Numbered from the stretch's first letter, positions 41,643 through 51,009 are shown. The stretch: DNA of 64,000 bases from Parapedobacter tibetensis (GCF_024643205.1 NZ_JAMKQJ010000002.1:62001-126000), one strand, 5' to 3'. Notes: generated by a model not told the origin, from the sequence alone. Numbers and translations: made by a program.

Positions 41643-42473
41643 ATGGCAAACGCACCAAAAACAAGTACAACAAAACAAGAAAAGGGCAGCACAGGTTCGA
41701 ATATTTTTGCAAGCCTATCAATTATTTTCTGTTTAGTCATCGGCGCTTTGGTTTGGAAGTACATCATGGGAGATCCAAACAATTTTATTGACAACAATCC
41801 AGAAAACCAACCGAAGCCTGGTAATTACTTCGGCATGGTCTACCACGCAGGTTTTGTGGTTCCAGTCTTATTAGGCGAATTCCTGATGGTGTGGGTATTT
41901 GCTATCGAACGCTTTATCGTAATCGGCAGAGCTTCAGGTAAAGGCAACGTAGGCAATTTTGTTCGCAAGGTTCAGTCACTCATTGGCGGCGGGAATATTG
42001 ATTCAGCAATTGTGGAGTGTGACAAGCAAAAAGGCTCAGTAGCAAACGTAATCAAGTCTGGACTGCTTAAGTATAAGGATGTTTCTGCCAATCCTGACCT
42101 TGACACGGAACAGGCAACAGTTGCTATCCAAAAGGAAATTGAAGAAGCCACCGCATTGGAGATGCCGATGTTGGAAAAGAATCTTACCGTTATAGCTACC
42201 TTGGTATCCATTGGTACATTGACCGGACTATTAGGTACGGTAACCGGTATGATCAGGGCGTTTGCGGCTTTGGCCACAGGTGGTTCTCCTGATTCAGCAA
42301 TGTTGGCAAATGGTATTTCCGAAGCGTTGGTAAATACGGCTACGGGGATTGGTACTTCCACGGTTGCGATTATATTTTATAACATTTTCACTTCGAAAAT
42401 TGATACGTTGACCTATTCCATTGATGAAGCAGGTTTCTCCATCATACAAACCTATGCTGCGAGCCACAAATAG
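41643..42473 (+). CDS. exbB: MotA/TolQ/ExbB proton channel family protein
   Basis: A 276-residue inner-membrane protein of the TonB energising complex. Membrane helices lie about residues 24-46, 68-90, 180-205 and 225-245. The conserved channel stretch LEKNLTVIATLVSIGTLTGL (about 180-199) precedes LGTVTGMIRAF, and NTATGIGTSTVAIIFYN near 232-248 lines the pore. It couples proton flow to TonB movement. First gene of an exbB-exbD-exbD-tonB set. The N-terminal extension with a helix (about 1-60) is common in Bacteroidota versions. Confidence 0.93.
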   Translation: MANAPKTSTTKQEKGSTGSNIFASLSIIFCLVIGALVWKYIMGDPNNFIDNNPENQPKPGNYFGMVYHAGFVVPVLLGEFLMVWVFAIERFIVIGRASGKGNVGNFVRKVQSLIGGGNIDSAIVECDKQKGSVANVIKSGLLKYKDVSANPDLDTEQATVAIQKEIEEATALEMPMLEKNLTVIATLVSIGTLTGLLGTVTGMIRAFAALATGGSPDSAMLANGISEALVNTATGIGTSTVAIIFYNIFTSKIDTLTYSIDEAGFSIIQTYAASHK

Positions 42474-42554
42474 GAATAAAACTTCAACCCAGGTTATGGA
42501 ATCTGGGGTGAAGTTGCATCTTATCAATAAAGTTAGTGAATTAAAATTACCGTT

Positions 42555-43181
42555 ATGCCTAGGGTAAAAGTTAAAAGAACCAGTACGACAATAGATATGA
42601 CCGCCATGTGCGATGTATCTTTCCTGCTGCTTACATTTTTTATATTGACGGCTACAGCACGTCAGCCGGAGCCACTTCAGGTGGATACTCCGGCATCTAC
42701 AACCCAAACGAAGGTGCCCGATGACAACCTTGCAATGATAATCGTGGGCGATGACGGAAAATTGTTTTTTGGTGTAAAAGGCCGTGAGACCAGGAGTCGG
42801 ATGCTTGAGCTGATGTCGGAGAAGTATTCGACCCCGTTTAGCCAGGAGGAAAAAGAACGGTTTTCTTTGATCGAGTCTTTCGGTGTACCGATGGGCAACC
42901 TGAAGCAGATTATTGCAATGGATGGAAACGACCGCGTGACTCCGGGGTTGCAGCCGGGGATACCGGCAGATACAACCGATGCCATAACCAATGAGCTATA
43001 TCATTGGATTTATTCGGCACGGGTGGCCACAAAGGAGCTTCAGAATGTAGATATGCGCGTTTCCATCAAGGGTGATGCAGCAGAGAAATATCCAGCGATT
43101 AAGAACGTAATCGATATCCTCCAAAGCCAGAAACTGAACAAGTTTAGCTTGATTACAAGCTTGAGGAATGAAGATTTCTAG
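42555..43181 (+). CDS. exbD: ExbD/TolR family biopolymer transporter, first copy
   Basis: A 208-residue ExbD. A short cytoplasmic N-terminus (VKRTSTTIDMTAMCDVSFLL) contains the conserved aspartate at the start of the single helix (about 18-38). A long periplasmic region follows. It forms the proton channel with ExbB. It lies 81 bases after exbB and 38 bases before a second ExbD gene. Confidence 0.93.
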   Translation: MPRVKVKRTSTTIDMTAMCDVSFLLLTFFILTATARQPEPLQVDTPASTTQTKVPDDNLAMIIVGDDGKLFFGVKGRETRSRMLELMSEKYSTPFSQEEKERFSLIESFGVPMGNLKQIIAMDGNDRVTPGLQPGIPADTTDAITNELYHWIYSARVATKELQNVDMRVSIKGDAAEKYPAIKNVIDILQSQKLNKFSLITSLRNEDF

Positions 43182-43219
43182 TGAAGAAGGATTGTTTAAC
43201 AAACTAAGATTTTAATGCA

Positions 43220-43768
43220 ATGGCAGAATTAAATCAAGATGGCGGTGGCGGTAAAGGCGGTGGTAAGGTTAGAAGCAAGAAAGCAGGCGGCAGGGTCGAT
43301 CTCACTGCGATGGTGGATTTGGCATTCTTGCTGATTACATTCTTCATGCTGACCACATCACTCAATAAGCCCAATGCAATGGATGTAGCCATGCCGGATA
43401 AAAACGAAGAAGATCCAGAAGATAGGCTGGAAGTTGCCGATACACGGACAATGACTTTATTGCTTGGATCCAATAATAAGATTGAGTGGTATTTAGGTGA
43501 GTTTAGCAATCCCATTGAAGGTCCTGAAATCGTGGATTTCGGCAAGGATGGTATTCGTCCGGTATTGTTAAAGAAACAGGAGGAAATACGCCAAAAAACT
43601 GGTCAGGACTTGATTATCGTATTGCGACCCAGCGATAAATCAACCCATCGTAACCTGGTAGATATTCTCGATGAGATGAACATCGTGAAAGCTCCAATAT
43701 ATATGATTGGGACAATCAGTGAGGCAGAAATAGAGGTGTTGGAACGCGATGGCCTGTATAATGATTAA
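43220..43768 (+). CDS. ExbD/TolR family biopolymer transporter, second copy
   Basis: A 182-residue ExbD paralogue. A Gly/Lys-rich N-terminus (DGGGGKGGGKVRSKKAGG) precedes the helix with the proton-relay aspartate in VDLAFLLITFFML (about 31-43). The periplasmic part ends with VDILDEMNIVKAPIYMIG. Two different ExbD genes in one operon are common in Bacteroidota and may form heteromers. Confidence 0.92.
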   Translation: MAELNQDGGGGKGGGKVRSKKAGGRVDLTAMVDLAFLLITFFMLTTSLNKPNAMDVAMPDKNEEDPEDRLEVADTRTMTLLLGSNNKIEWYLGEFSNPIEGPEIVDFGKDGIRPVLLKKQEEIRQKTGQDLIIVLRPSDKSTHRNLVDILDEMNIVKAPIYMIGTISEAEIEVLERDGLYND

Positions 43769-43790
43769 TCACCACATAAAACAATAAATT

Positions 43791-44627
43791 ATGCTTGGTT
43801 CTAAATTAGATATTTTTAAGAAAGAATGGCTTGATGTGGTGTTCGAGGGACGAAACAAAGAGTACGGGGCTTATGACCTCCGTAAGCTGTCGCCCAAAGC
43901 CACTAACATCGGGCTTGTGGTGGCCACAATAGCCTTTTTGTTGCTATTGCTGGCGCCAGCGATTGCGCGCTGGATTGGTTTGGATTCCGGACAAGGAGAG
44001 GTTACCGAGCGGATTTTAGAGACGGAAGTGACGCTTTCTGAACCGCCTCCGGTAAACGAGGAGGAACCTCCTCCTCCCCCTCCTGTGGAGCCACCACCAC
44101 CGCGGGTAGACCAGGTTCGGATGCCCGAACCGAAAGTTGTTCCAGCCGAGCAAGTGCAAGACGAGGAACCGCCTACGGTAGAGCAGCTGAAGCTTGCTGA
44201 CCCCGGATCTAAAACCATTGAAGGTGATCCGAATGCTGAGATACGCATTGATTTGCCTGTTGGCGAGGGAAAAATTGATGCTGAAGTGACGGAAAGTGGA
44301 GGAAGTGATCACATTTTCCAGTCGGTGGAGATAAACCCCGAACCGCCTGGGGGAATGAAGGCTTTTATGGATTGGGTGTCCAAAAATTACCAGTATCCGC
44401 AGGCAGCAATGGATGCGGGGGTGAACGGGCAAGTGCAAATTTCTTTCGTGGTAGAAAGGGATGGAAGCCTGACGGATTTGAAAGTGACAAGAGACTTAAA
44501 GTACGGTACCGGTGATGCCGCATTGAAGTTGCTTCAGAAAGCACCAAAATGGAGCCCCGGTATTCAGAATGGAAGACCTGTACGGGTGGCTTACACGCTA
44601 CCTATAAAGCTTAATCTTCAAAATTGA
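43791..44627 (+). CDS. tonB: TonB energy transducer
   Basis: A 278-residue TonB. An N-terminal cytoplasmic part and helix (about 41-62) precede a proline-rich spacer (EPPPPPPVEPPPPRVDQ, about 90-107). The C-terminal TonB domain (about 190-278) has the YPQAAMDAGVNGQVQISFVV pattern. It links the ExbB/ExbD motor to outer-membrane receptors such as the two in this window. The stop overlaps the TTG start of the next gene. Confidence 0.94.
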   Translation: MLGSKLDIFKKEWLDVVFEGRNKEYGAYDLRKLSPKATNIGLVVATIAFLLLLLAPAIARWIGLDSGQGEVTERILETEVTLSEPPPVNEEEPPPPPPVEPPPPRVDQVRMPEPKVVPAEQVQDEEPPTVEQLKLADPGSKTIEGDPNAEIRIDLPVGEGKIDAEVTESGGSDHIFQSVEINPEPPGGMKAFMDWVSKNYQYPQAAMDAGVNGQVQISFVVERDGSLTDLKVTRDLKYGTGDAALKLLQKAPKWSPGIQNGRPVRVAYTLPIKLNLQN

Positions 44628-44866
44628 CACAAGATCACCATAGCAATAGTAATGGCCCGCAGTACAGAAGACAGAAATCGCCAACTAAGCGGTTTCTGTC
44701 CGTTTTGGGGCTATTCATGTTCGGGTTTTATTTTGCGTTAGGAGTGACGATTATCTTTTGGAAGGATTTTCCGCTTCGATTGGAGTACACTTATCGGGTG
44801 TTGTTTGGGGGATTGTTGATAGTATATTCTTTTTTTCGTTTTGTACGGCTGTGGCAGAATAGGTGA
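44624..44866 (+). CDS. Small two-helix membrane protein, function unknown
   Basis: An 80-residue protein with a basic, hydrophilic N-terminus and two membrane helices (about 27-46 and 54-74). No family is recognised. The TTG start overlaps the tonB stop (TTGA), so it should be translationally coupled to tonB. No ATG occurs early in the frame, so the TTG is the only reasonable start. It may help the TonB complex, but that is only positional inference. Confidence 0.6.
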   Translation: MTQDHHSNSNGPQYRRQKSPTKRFLSVLGLFMFGFYFALGVTIIFWKDFPLRLEYTYRVLFGGLLIVYSFFRFVRLWQNR

Positions 44867-44918
44867 TGATGGATAACGACAGGAATTTTTGCCAATGTGA
44901 TGTTTTTTTTCCATAAGT

Positions 44919-45827
44919 ATGAAAAAATTACTATTATTACCAATCATTTTTGGTTCTTTAGTTTTTCTGTGGTCTTGCAATAGCAGATCACCCAAAGAAA
45001 GCAAGACCATAGTGAGTGGGCAGCTGGAGGTATTGGTAGACGAAAGCTTACTGCCTATCATGGAAGAGCAGGTCGCCGTTTTTGAACACCTGTATAAGCA
45101 AGCGGATGTGTTCTTGTTGGATGGTCCTGAAAACCAAATCATTACCAAGCTTTTAAATAATTCGTCTGAAGTTGCTGTTTTGACAAGGCTGTTGACGGAT
45201 GAAGAGAAAAAGTTCTTTGAGGCTAGGCAATTCCAGCCACGGGTGAATAAGTTTGCTACGGATGCCGTAGCGTTGATTGTCAACAAAAATAATCCCGACT
45301 CGACATTGACGGTGGATGATCTTATCGGCATGATGCAAGGTAAACCATCCTCCGATCGTTTGAATCGGCTCGTGTTTGACAATCCTAATTCAAGTACTGT
45401 CCGTTTCTTGAAGGAGCTGGCTGGAGTGGATTCATTACCTAGTACAGGAATATATGCATTGAAATCCAACAGTGAAGTGTTGAAGCATGTATATGAAACA
45501 CCCCAGTCTATAGGCGTACTGGGAATTAATTGGATTGTGAGGCCCGATAGCAGTTTACAGAAGTACGTAGAAGGAGTGAAAGTCTTGGCGGTAAAAAATC
45601 AGGAAGGGAAACCGGGAGGTGATGGTTATTATAAACCTTCCCAATCAAACCTGGCAGAAGGGTATTACCCGTTATCGCGTTCTGTTTACATCTTAAATGC
45701 GGAACCACGTCGCGGTTTAGGCATGGGGTTTGCAGCATTTTTGTCGGGTATATCAGGCCAACGGATTATATTGAAATCAGGGTTGATGCCTGACAGTTTG
45801 CCACCAAGAGAGATTATTATCAGGTAG
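44919..45827 (+). CDS. PstS-like substrate-binding lipoprotein
   Basis: A 302-residue protein with a lipoprotein signal (FLWSCNS; cysteine about residue 20), then a periplasmic-binding fold: VLVDESLLPIMEEQVAVFE and EVAVLTRLLTDEEKK, KFATDAVALIVNKNNPDSTL. This resembles phosphate-binding PstS proteins, but the phosphate-loop signature is weak, and no Pst transporter genes are near. Related genes occur directly downstream of tonB in other Bacteroidota, suggesting a role linked to TonB or envelope rather than phosphate import. The ligand is uncertain. Confidence 0.75.
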   Translation: MKKLLLLPIIFGSLVFLWSCNSRSPKESKTIVSGQLEVLVDESLLPIMEEQVAVFEHLYKQADVFLLDGPENQIITKLLNNSSEVAVLTRLLTDEEKKFFEARQFQPRVNKFATDAVALIVNKNNPDSTLTVDDLIGMMQGKPSSDRLNRLVFDNPNSSTVRFLKELAGVDSLPSTGIYALKSNSEVLKHVYETPQSIGVLGINWIVRPDSSLQKYVEGVKVLAVKNQEGKPGGDGYYKPSQSNLAEGYYPLSRSVYILNAEPRRGLGMGFAAFLSGISGQRIILKSGLMPDSLPPREIIIR

Positions 45828-45851
45828 TATAAATATTAAACACTAAATAAG

Positions 45852-47588
45852 ATGAAAATGATGAAGAAAGCAATGATATGGGGTATATCCCTTGCTTTTA
45901 TGATTACCGGAGTGCGGGCGCAAAGTTTGGACGATGCGAAGAAGGCAATGGATGCGGAGCAGTTTGCCAAGGCTAAGGGGATGTTGGAGACACTTGTCAA
46001 GAACCAATCCAAGGAAGGCGACAATTATTTTTATTTGGGGCTTGTGTATTTGCACAATGAACACTTGGATTCGGCTTTGGCCATATTTGACCAAGGATTA
46101 GTCGCAGATTCCAAAAACAAGTTAAATATAGTAGGACAAGGTATTGTAGAATTGTATAAAGGGAATGAAAGCGCTGCAAGTGCCAAGTTTTCGGAAGCTA
46201 CGGAAAGACTAAAACGTAGGGATTACTTGGAATTGTATCATATTGGTCGTGCGAATATTGACGCTGAAACACCCAATTATCAGAAAGCAGTTGAGTATTT
46301 GAATCAGGCAAAAGAAAAAAACCAAAAGGATCCATTGATTCCACTGGCGCTGGGTGACGCTTATTTTGGGCTGAAGAATGCTAGCATGGCCTATAAAAAT
46401 TACCGGGATGCTTCGACATTGGACAACACACTTACTCGTGCACGCGTCCAAATGCAAGTGATCACTAGGGGCTCTCACGCATGGCAAGAAGCTATTGACG
46501 GATTGAAGAAGATAGCCTCCGAGGTGCCCGACTATGCACCTACCTACCGTGAGCTAGCCGAAACCTACCATGGTTGGGCGCGTACGGCTACGGATATCGA
46601 GGACTACAACGCACGTAATAAGGAAGCGGTGGAGTATTACAAGCAATACATGGATAAGACGGACTACTCGGTAGATTCACGTATCCGCTATGCCGACTTC
46701 TTGGTATATGCCAAAGATTATGACGAATTGCAGGTACAGGCCGCTGAATTGGCCCAATTGGAGGATGTTAATCCAAAAATATTGCGTTATTTGGGATATT
46801 CTGCTTATGAAAAAGAACAGTATCAGGAAAGTAAAGAGGCACTGGATAGAATGTTTACTCGTATGGAGCCCGAGCGGATCATTCAGCTCGATTACTTGCA
46901 CCTTGGAATGGCTGACTTAAAGCTTGCGAGTAATGGCGATACGAATGAAGCACTTTTTAATGAGGGAATAGCTCAATTGAAGAAAGCCGTGGCAGCGGAT
47001 TCATCGATAGCGGATGACTTGCATGATGTAGGTTTGGAACTCTTCACCGGCAAGAAGTTCATTAATGCATCGAAAGTGTTTGAAATAGCCGCATCGACAC
47101 CGACATCGAGGAATTTCATTTATGATAATTTCTTCTTGGGGTATTCCTTATACTATGCGGTAGCTACCACGCCTGTAGCCGAGCGTGGTGAAGAGGAACT
47201 TGCATTATTGCACCAAGCTGATACCGCCTTCGGTGTGGTGATTGACAAAGCACCTACTACGCAGGATGCTTACCTCTTCCGTGGCAATGTGAGCAACTTA
47301 TTGGACGACCCCGAGAATCCAAAGGGGTCGGCAGAGCCCTATTTCCTGAAATATATCGAAATGGTGAAGGAAAAAGGTGACGCGGAAGTTCAGAAGAACA
47401 AGGTTAGATTGGTTGATGCCTATAGCACCATTGCGGTAGTAAGCGTGAAGCGGGGCGAGTACCAAAAAGGTAGGGAGTTAATCAGTGAGGTTTTGAAACT
47501 GGATCCTGAAAATACTTGGGCTAAAAGTACTTTGCGATACTTAGAGCAAGAGACGGCTGCTTCGCCGGATACTACAGGACAGCAGTGA
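45852..47588 (+). CDS. Tetratricopeptide-repeat exported protein
   Basis: A 578-residue protein with a signal peptide (ending about VRAQ) and successive TPR-like helical repeats: LDDAKKAMDAEQFAKAKGML, NYFYLGLVYLHNEHLDSALAIF, then repeats across the full length to the C-terminal KGRELISEVLKLDPEN. TPR arrays bind partner proteins. It follows the PstS-like gene by 24 bases and ends the operon at a strong terminator, suggesting a scaffold for the TonB or envelope machinery; this is inferred only from position. Confidence 0.85.
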   Translation: MKMMKKAMIWGISLAFMITGVRAQSLDDAKKAMDAEQFAKAKGMLETLVKNQSKEGDNYFYLGLVYLHNEHLDSALAIFDQGLVADSKNKLNIVGQGIVELYKGNESAASAKFSEATERLKRRDYLELYHIGRANIDAETPNYQKAVEYLNQAKEKNQKDPLIPLALGDAYFGLKNASMAYKNYRDASTLDNTLTRARVQMQVITRGSHAWQEAIDGLKKIASEVPDYAPTYRELAETYHGWARTATDIEDYNARNKEAVEYYKQYMDKTDYSVDSRIRYADFLVYAKDYDELQVQAAELAQLEDVNPKILRYLGYSAYEKEQYQESKEALDRMFTRMEPERIIQLDYLHLGMADLKLASNGDTNEALFNEGIAQLKKAVAADSSIADDLHDVGLELFTGKKFINASKVFEIAASTPTSRNFIYDNFFLGYSLYYAVATTPVAERGEEELALLHQADTAFGVVIDKAPTTQDAYLFRGNVSNLLDDPENPKGSAEPYFLKYIEMVKEKGDAEVQKNKVRLVDAYSTIAVVSVKRGEYQKGRELISEVLKLDPENTWAKSTLRYLEQETAASPDTTGQQ

Positions 47589-47615
47589 TCGGTTTAACTT
47601 CTTAAGAATGTTTTT

Positions 47616-47649
47616 AAAGCGCTAATTTTCGAATTAGCGCTTTATTTTT
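47616..47649 (+). terminator. UUCG-loop terminator of the tonB operon
   Basis: AAAGCGCTAATT (47616-47627) and AATTAGCGCTTT (47632-47643) form a perfect 12-base stem with a TTCG tetraloop, followed by an ATTTTTT run. The T run also begins the -7 box of the nuo promoter. Confidence 0.93.
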
Positions 47650-47657
47650 TAGCTTTG
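47650..47657 (+). promoter_or_regulatory. -7 element of the nuo operon promoter
   Basis: TAGCTTTG, a perfect TANNTTTG, directly at the end of the preceding terminator. Transcription should start about 47661, 18 bases before ATG 47679. The -33 position would lie within the terminator stem-loop. Confidence 0.5.
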
Positions 47658-47678
47658 TCGCATCTTAAAACTGGTAAT

Positions 47679-48056
47679 ATGGAATCGGAAATAATAAGTA
47701 CACCCCACGATTATCTGCCTATACTGATCCAGCTGATCGTGGCGGCAGGGTTTGGCGTAGGAACGATCATCATTACGCACCTCATTGGACCCAAGGTAAG
47801 GACTGAAAATAAACTGGGGGCGTTTGAATCGGGTATAGAGGTGATTGGAAACGCCCGTCAGCCATTCTCCATCAAGTATTTTATGGTGGCGATCTTATTC
47901 GTGATTTTTGATATCGAAGTGATTTTCATGTACCCATGGGCGGTAAACTTCCGGGAATTTGGACTTTCTGGATTGCTTGAGATGTTTGTTTTCATGGGAT
48001 TGTTGCTTTTGGGCTTCATCTATGTGATTAAAAAGAAGGCCTTAGAATGGGATTAA
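47679..48056 (+). CDS. nuoA: NADH-quinone oxidoreductase subunit A
   Basis: A 125-residue three-helix membrane subunit of complex I. The conserved loop with KLGAFESGIEV (about 46-56) and FEIEV-like FDIEVIFMYPWAV are diagnostic. The frame opens at a TTG at 47655, within the promoter, so ATG 47679 is chosen. First of 14 nuo genes. Confidence 0.95.
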   Translation: MESEIISTPHDYLPILIQLIVAAGFGVGTIIITHLIGPKVRTENKLGAFESGIEVIGNARQPFSIKYFMVAILFVIFDIEVIFMYPWAVNFREFGLSGLLEMFVFMGLLLLGFIYVIKKKALEWD

Positions 48057-48182
48057 TCATATATTAGAACGTTTCTAAATAATATAATTGACCCTATAAG
48101 CGGCCAATATATCGTAAATTTGCAGCTCATCTATATCAGCATATAGGTGGGTTTTTTTTGTCAGGTAAAGACTGGAGTTAGC

Positions 48183-48734
48183 ATGAGTGATATTAAATTA
48201 GCAGAAGCACCCCCAGGTGTAGAAGGGTCGGGTTTTTTTGCAACCAAGTTGGACAAGGTTATTGGATTGGCGCGAGCCAATTCGTTATGGCCGTTGCCAT
48301 TTGCGACCTCCTGTTGTGGTATCGAATTCATGGCAACAATGGGCTCTACTTATGACTTAGCCCGTTTCGGTGCGGAGCGTCCAAGTTTTTCCCCCCGGCA
48401 GGCGGATATGTTATTGGTGATGGGTACCATTGCAAAAAAGATGGCACCAGTACTCCGACAGGTATATATCCAGATGGCTGAGCCACGCTGGGTGATTGCC
48501 GTAGGGGCATGTGCATCGAGCGGTGGTATTTTCGATACTTACTCCGTATTGCAGGGTATCGATGAGGTCATTCCGGTGGATGTGTATGTGCCAGGCTGCC
48601 CACCACGCCCTGAAGCCATTTTGGACGGGGTAATTCGCTTGCAGGAAATCGTGAAGAACGAACCGCTAAACAGACGTAATTCGCCTGAATACAAAGCTTT
48701 ACTCGAAAAATACGGAATACATACACATGGCTAA
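48183..48734 (+). CDS. nuoB: NADH-quinone oxidoreductase subunit B
   Basis: A 183-residue peripheral subunit that carries the terminal cluster N2. The cysteines are in TSCCGIE, GACASSGG and PGCPPRPE. ATG 48183 gives MSDIKLAEAPPG; the longer frame from 48147 is not supported. A -7-like TAAATTTG (48115-48122) in the 126-base gap after nuoA may be an internal promoter. The end overlaps nuoC by 8 bases. Confidence 0.97.
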   Translation: MSDIKLAEAPPGVEGSGFFATKLDKVIGLARANSLWPLPFATSCCGIEFMATMGSTYDLARFGAERPSFSPRQADMLLVMGTIAKKMAPVLRQVYIQMAEPRWVIAVGACASSGGIFDTYSVLQGIDEVIPVDVYVPGCPPRPEAILDGVIRLQEIVKNEPLNRRNSPEYKALLEKYGIHTHG

Positions 48735-49230
48735 ACTCGATAACCAAACTGTATTGCACTATCTTGTGAAACGGTTTGCCGACGATATCCATCATGTGAG
48801 TGAGCCATATGGATTGCTCACCATCGAAACGGATACAACACATATTTTGGATGTCCTTGAGTTTTTGAAAACTGACAAAAATTTGCAGTTTGGTTATTTG
48901 ACAGATATAACTGCCGTACACTACCCCGATCTGGATAAGGAGTTTGCAGTAGTGTATCATGTGCATAGCTTGGTGAACAACATTCGCATTCGAATCAAGG
49001 TTTTTCTTGATGGGAATTATCCTGCTATTCCTACGGCCACCGTATTATGGAATGGGGCTAATTGGATGGAGCGCGAAACCTATGACTTTTTCGGGATACA
49101 GTTTGTGGGGCATCCCGATTTACGCCGCATATTGAATGTAGATGATATGGAGGTATTTCCCATGCGGAAAGAATACCCATTGGAAGACCCCAATAAAGTG
49201 GATAAGAAAGATTATTTCTTTGGTAGATAA
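48727..49230 (+). CDS. nuoC: NADH-quinone oxidoreductase subunit C
   Basis: A 167-residue 30-kDa-type subunit, separate from NuoD (these are fused in enterobacteria). The signature ERETYDFFGIQFVGHPDLRR (about 117-136) and the KEYPLEDPNKVDKKDYF end are characteristic. It joins NuoD and NuoB in the Q module. Its start overlaps nuoB. Confidence 0.96.
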   Translation: MAKLDNQTVLHYLVKRFADDIHHVSEPYGLLTIETDTTHILDVLEFLKTDKNLQFGYLTDITAVHYPDLDKEFAVVYHVHSLVNNIRIRIKVFLDGNYPAIPTATVLWNGANWMERETYDFFGIQFVGHPDLRRILNVDDMEVFPMRKEYPLEDPNKVDKKDYFFGR

Positions 49231-49236
49231 GGCATC

Positions 49237-50469
49237 ATGAGCGATTCGATTTCCAAAATACATAACAAGCCCGTTTACATAGACAACGATCCGCAGGATG
49301 AGTTGTTTACGCTCAATTTGGGGCCTACGCACCCAGCTACGCATGGCGTATTCCAGAATGTGCTGCAGGTAGATGGTGAACGCATTGTAAGTGGGATATC
49401 CACCATTGGCTACATCCACCGCGCATTTGAGAAAATAGCCGAGCATCGTCCATATTACCAAATCACTCCGCTTACGGATCGCCTCAACTATTGCTCCTCG
49501 CCCATCAATAACATGGGCTGGCATATGACGGTTGAAAAACTGCTGGAGATCGAACTGCCCAAGCGCGTACAATACATGCGGGTCATCGTAATGGAACTAG
49601 CACGTATTGCGGACCATATTATTTGCAATGGCATATTGGGAGTAGATACAGGAGCCTTTTCCGGATTCCTATACGTGATGCAGGAACGGGAGTTTATCTA
49701 TGAGATCTTTGAGGAAATCTGTGGTGCAAGGCTTACCACCAACATTGGGCGTATTGGTGGATTTGAACGTGACTTTAATGAAACGGCATTTGCCAAAATA
49801 AGGGAGTTCTTGAAGCGGTTTCCTCCGGTGCTGAAGGAATTTGAGGAACTCTTCAGTCGTAACCGTATATTCATTGACCGTACAGCCAATGTGGCAGCTG
49901 TCGATCCAGAGACTGCATTGAGCTATAGCTGGAGTGGCCCAATATTGCGAGCTACGGGGGTTGATTATGATGTACGGGTAAACGAGCCGTATTCTTCCTA
50001 TGAAGAGTTTGAGTTTGATATCCCCGTTGGAACCAAAGGGGATGTATATGACCGGTATCTCGTGCGCAACAATGAAATGTGGGAAAGCTTGAAAATTATC
50101 CAGCAAGCTTTGGATAAAATCGAGAACGAACCCAAGGGTGTTTTCCATGCCGATGTGCCTGAATTTTACTTGCCTCCCAAAGAACAGGTGTATAACAATA
50201 TGGAGGCGTTGATCTACCATTTTAAAATCGTAATGGGCGAGATAGATACCCCGAAAACGGAAGTGTATCATTGTGTGGAAGGCGGCAATGGAGAGTTGGG
50301 TTTTTACCTTATTAGTGATGGTGGTAGGTCGCCCTATCGGTTACATTTCCGTAGACCGTCATTCATCAATTATCAGATGTATGCGCCCATGAGTAGTGGG
50401 ATGCTGCTTTCTGACGCCATCATCAACATGAGTAGTTTAAACGTTATAGCAGGAGAATTGGATGCTTAA
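49237..50469 (+). CDS. nuoD: NADH-quinone oxidoreductase subunit D
   Basis: A 410-residue 49-kDa-type subunit. The family opening LNLGPTHPATHGVF (about 25-38) and the GYIHRAFEKIAEHRPYYQ loop form the quinone-binding region with NuoB. Full length. It lies 6 bases after nuoC and overlaps nuoE by 8. Confidence 0.97.
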   Translation: MSDSISKIHNKPVYIDNDPQDELFTLNLGPTHPATHGVFQNVLQVDGERIVSGISTIGYIHRAFEKIAEHRPYYQITPLTDRLNYCSSPINNMGWHMTVEKLLEIELPKRVQYMRVIVMELARIADHIICNGILGVDTGAFSGFLYVMQEREFIYEIFEEICGARLTTNIGRIGGFERDFNETAFAKIREFLKRFPPVLKEFEELFSRNRIFIDRTANVAAVDPETALSYSWSGPILRATGVDYDVRVNEPYSSYEEFEFDIPVGTKGDVYDRYLVRNNEMWESLKIIQQALDKIENEPKGVFHADVPEFYLPPKEQVYNNMEALIYHFKIVMGEIDTPKTEVYHCVEGGNGELGFYLISDGGRSPYRLHFRRPSFINYQMYAPMSSGMLLSDAIINMSSLNVIAGELDA

Positions 50470-51004
50470 TGTGAAACATAATGAACCCGTCGAGTTCACG
50501 GAAGAAATGCTAGGCAAATTTGCAGAAATCGTGGCGCGCTATCCTGAAGGGCGTCAAAAGTCAGCTTTATTGCCTATTCTGCATGAAGTACAGGCAAAAC
50601 AGGGCTGGCTAAGTGTGCCCGCGATGGATAAGGTGGCGGAATACCTGCAATTGGAACCCATCGAGGTATACGAGGTGGCTAGTTTCTATACCATGTTTTT
50701 CCGGCAACCGCGAGGTAAATATGTATTAGAGATATGTCGCACCGGACCCTGCTGTTTGGTAGGTGCTGAACGCATCATGAAGCACATCGAAAGCAAGTTG
50801 GACGTGAGGGAAGGGGAAGTGACCCCGGATGGGCAGTTTAGTTGGCGCGGTGTGGAATGCTTAGCTGCATGTGGCTATGGACCTGTGCTGCAAATCGGTC
50901 CGGAATATACCTTCTATGAAAACCTCACGGAGGAGAAGATAGACAAACTTATAAATGAACTTAGGAATAAAGCTGAAGGCCGAGCGCTGACCGCAGAAAG
51001 CTGA
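50462..51004 (+). CDS. nuoE: NADH-quinone oxidoreductase subunit E
   Basis: A 180-residue thioredoxin-like 24-kDa subunit carrying the [2Fe-2S] cluster N1a. Ligand cysteines are in CRTGPCCLVGA and CLAACGYGP. With NuoF it forms the NADH-oxidising end. Its presence shows this complex uses NADH directly, unlike the 11-subunit forms. It overlaps nuoD. Confidence 0.96.
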   Translation: MLNVKHNEPVEFTEEMLGKFAEIVARYPEGRQKSALLPILHEVQAKQGWLSVPAMDKVAEYLQLEPIEVYEVASFYTMFFRQPRGKYVLEICRTGPCCLVGAERIMKHIESKLDVREGEVTPDGQFSWRGVECLAACGYGPVLQIGPEYTFYENLTEEKIDKLINELRNKAEGRALTAES

Positions 51005-51009
51005 TTATT

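Noticed and set aside
44919..45827. Phosphate transport operon
   Set aside because: Only a PstS-like binding protein is present; no PstC, PstA, PstB or PhoU genes are near.
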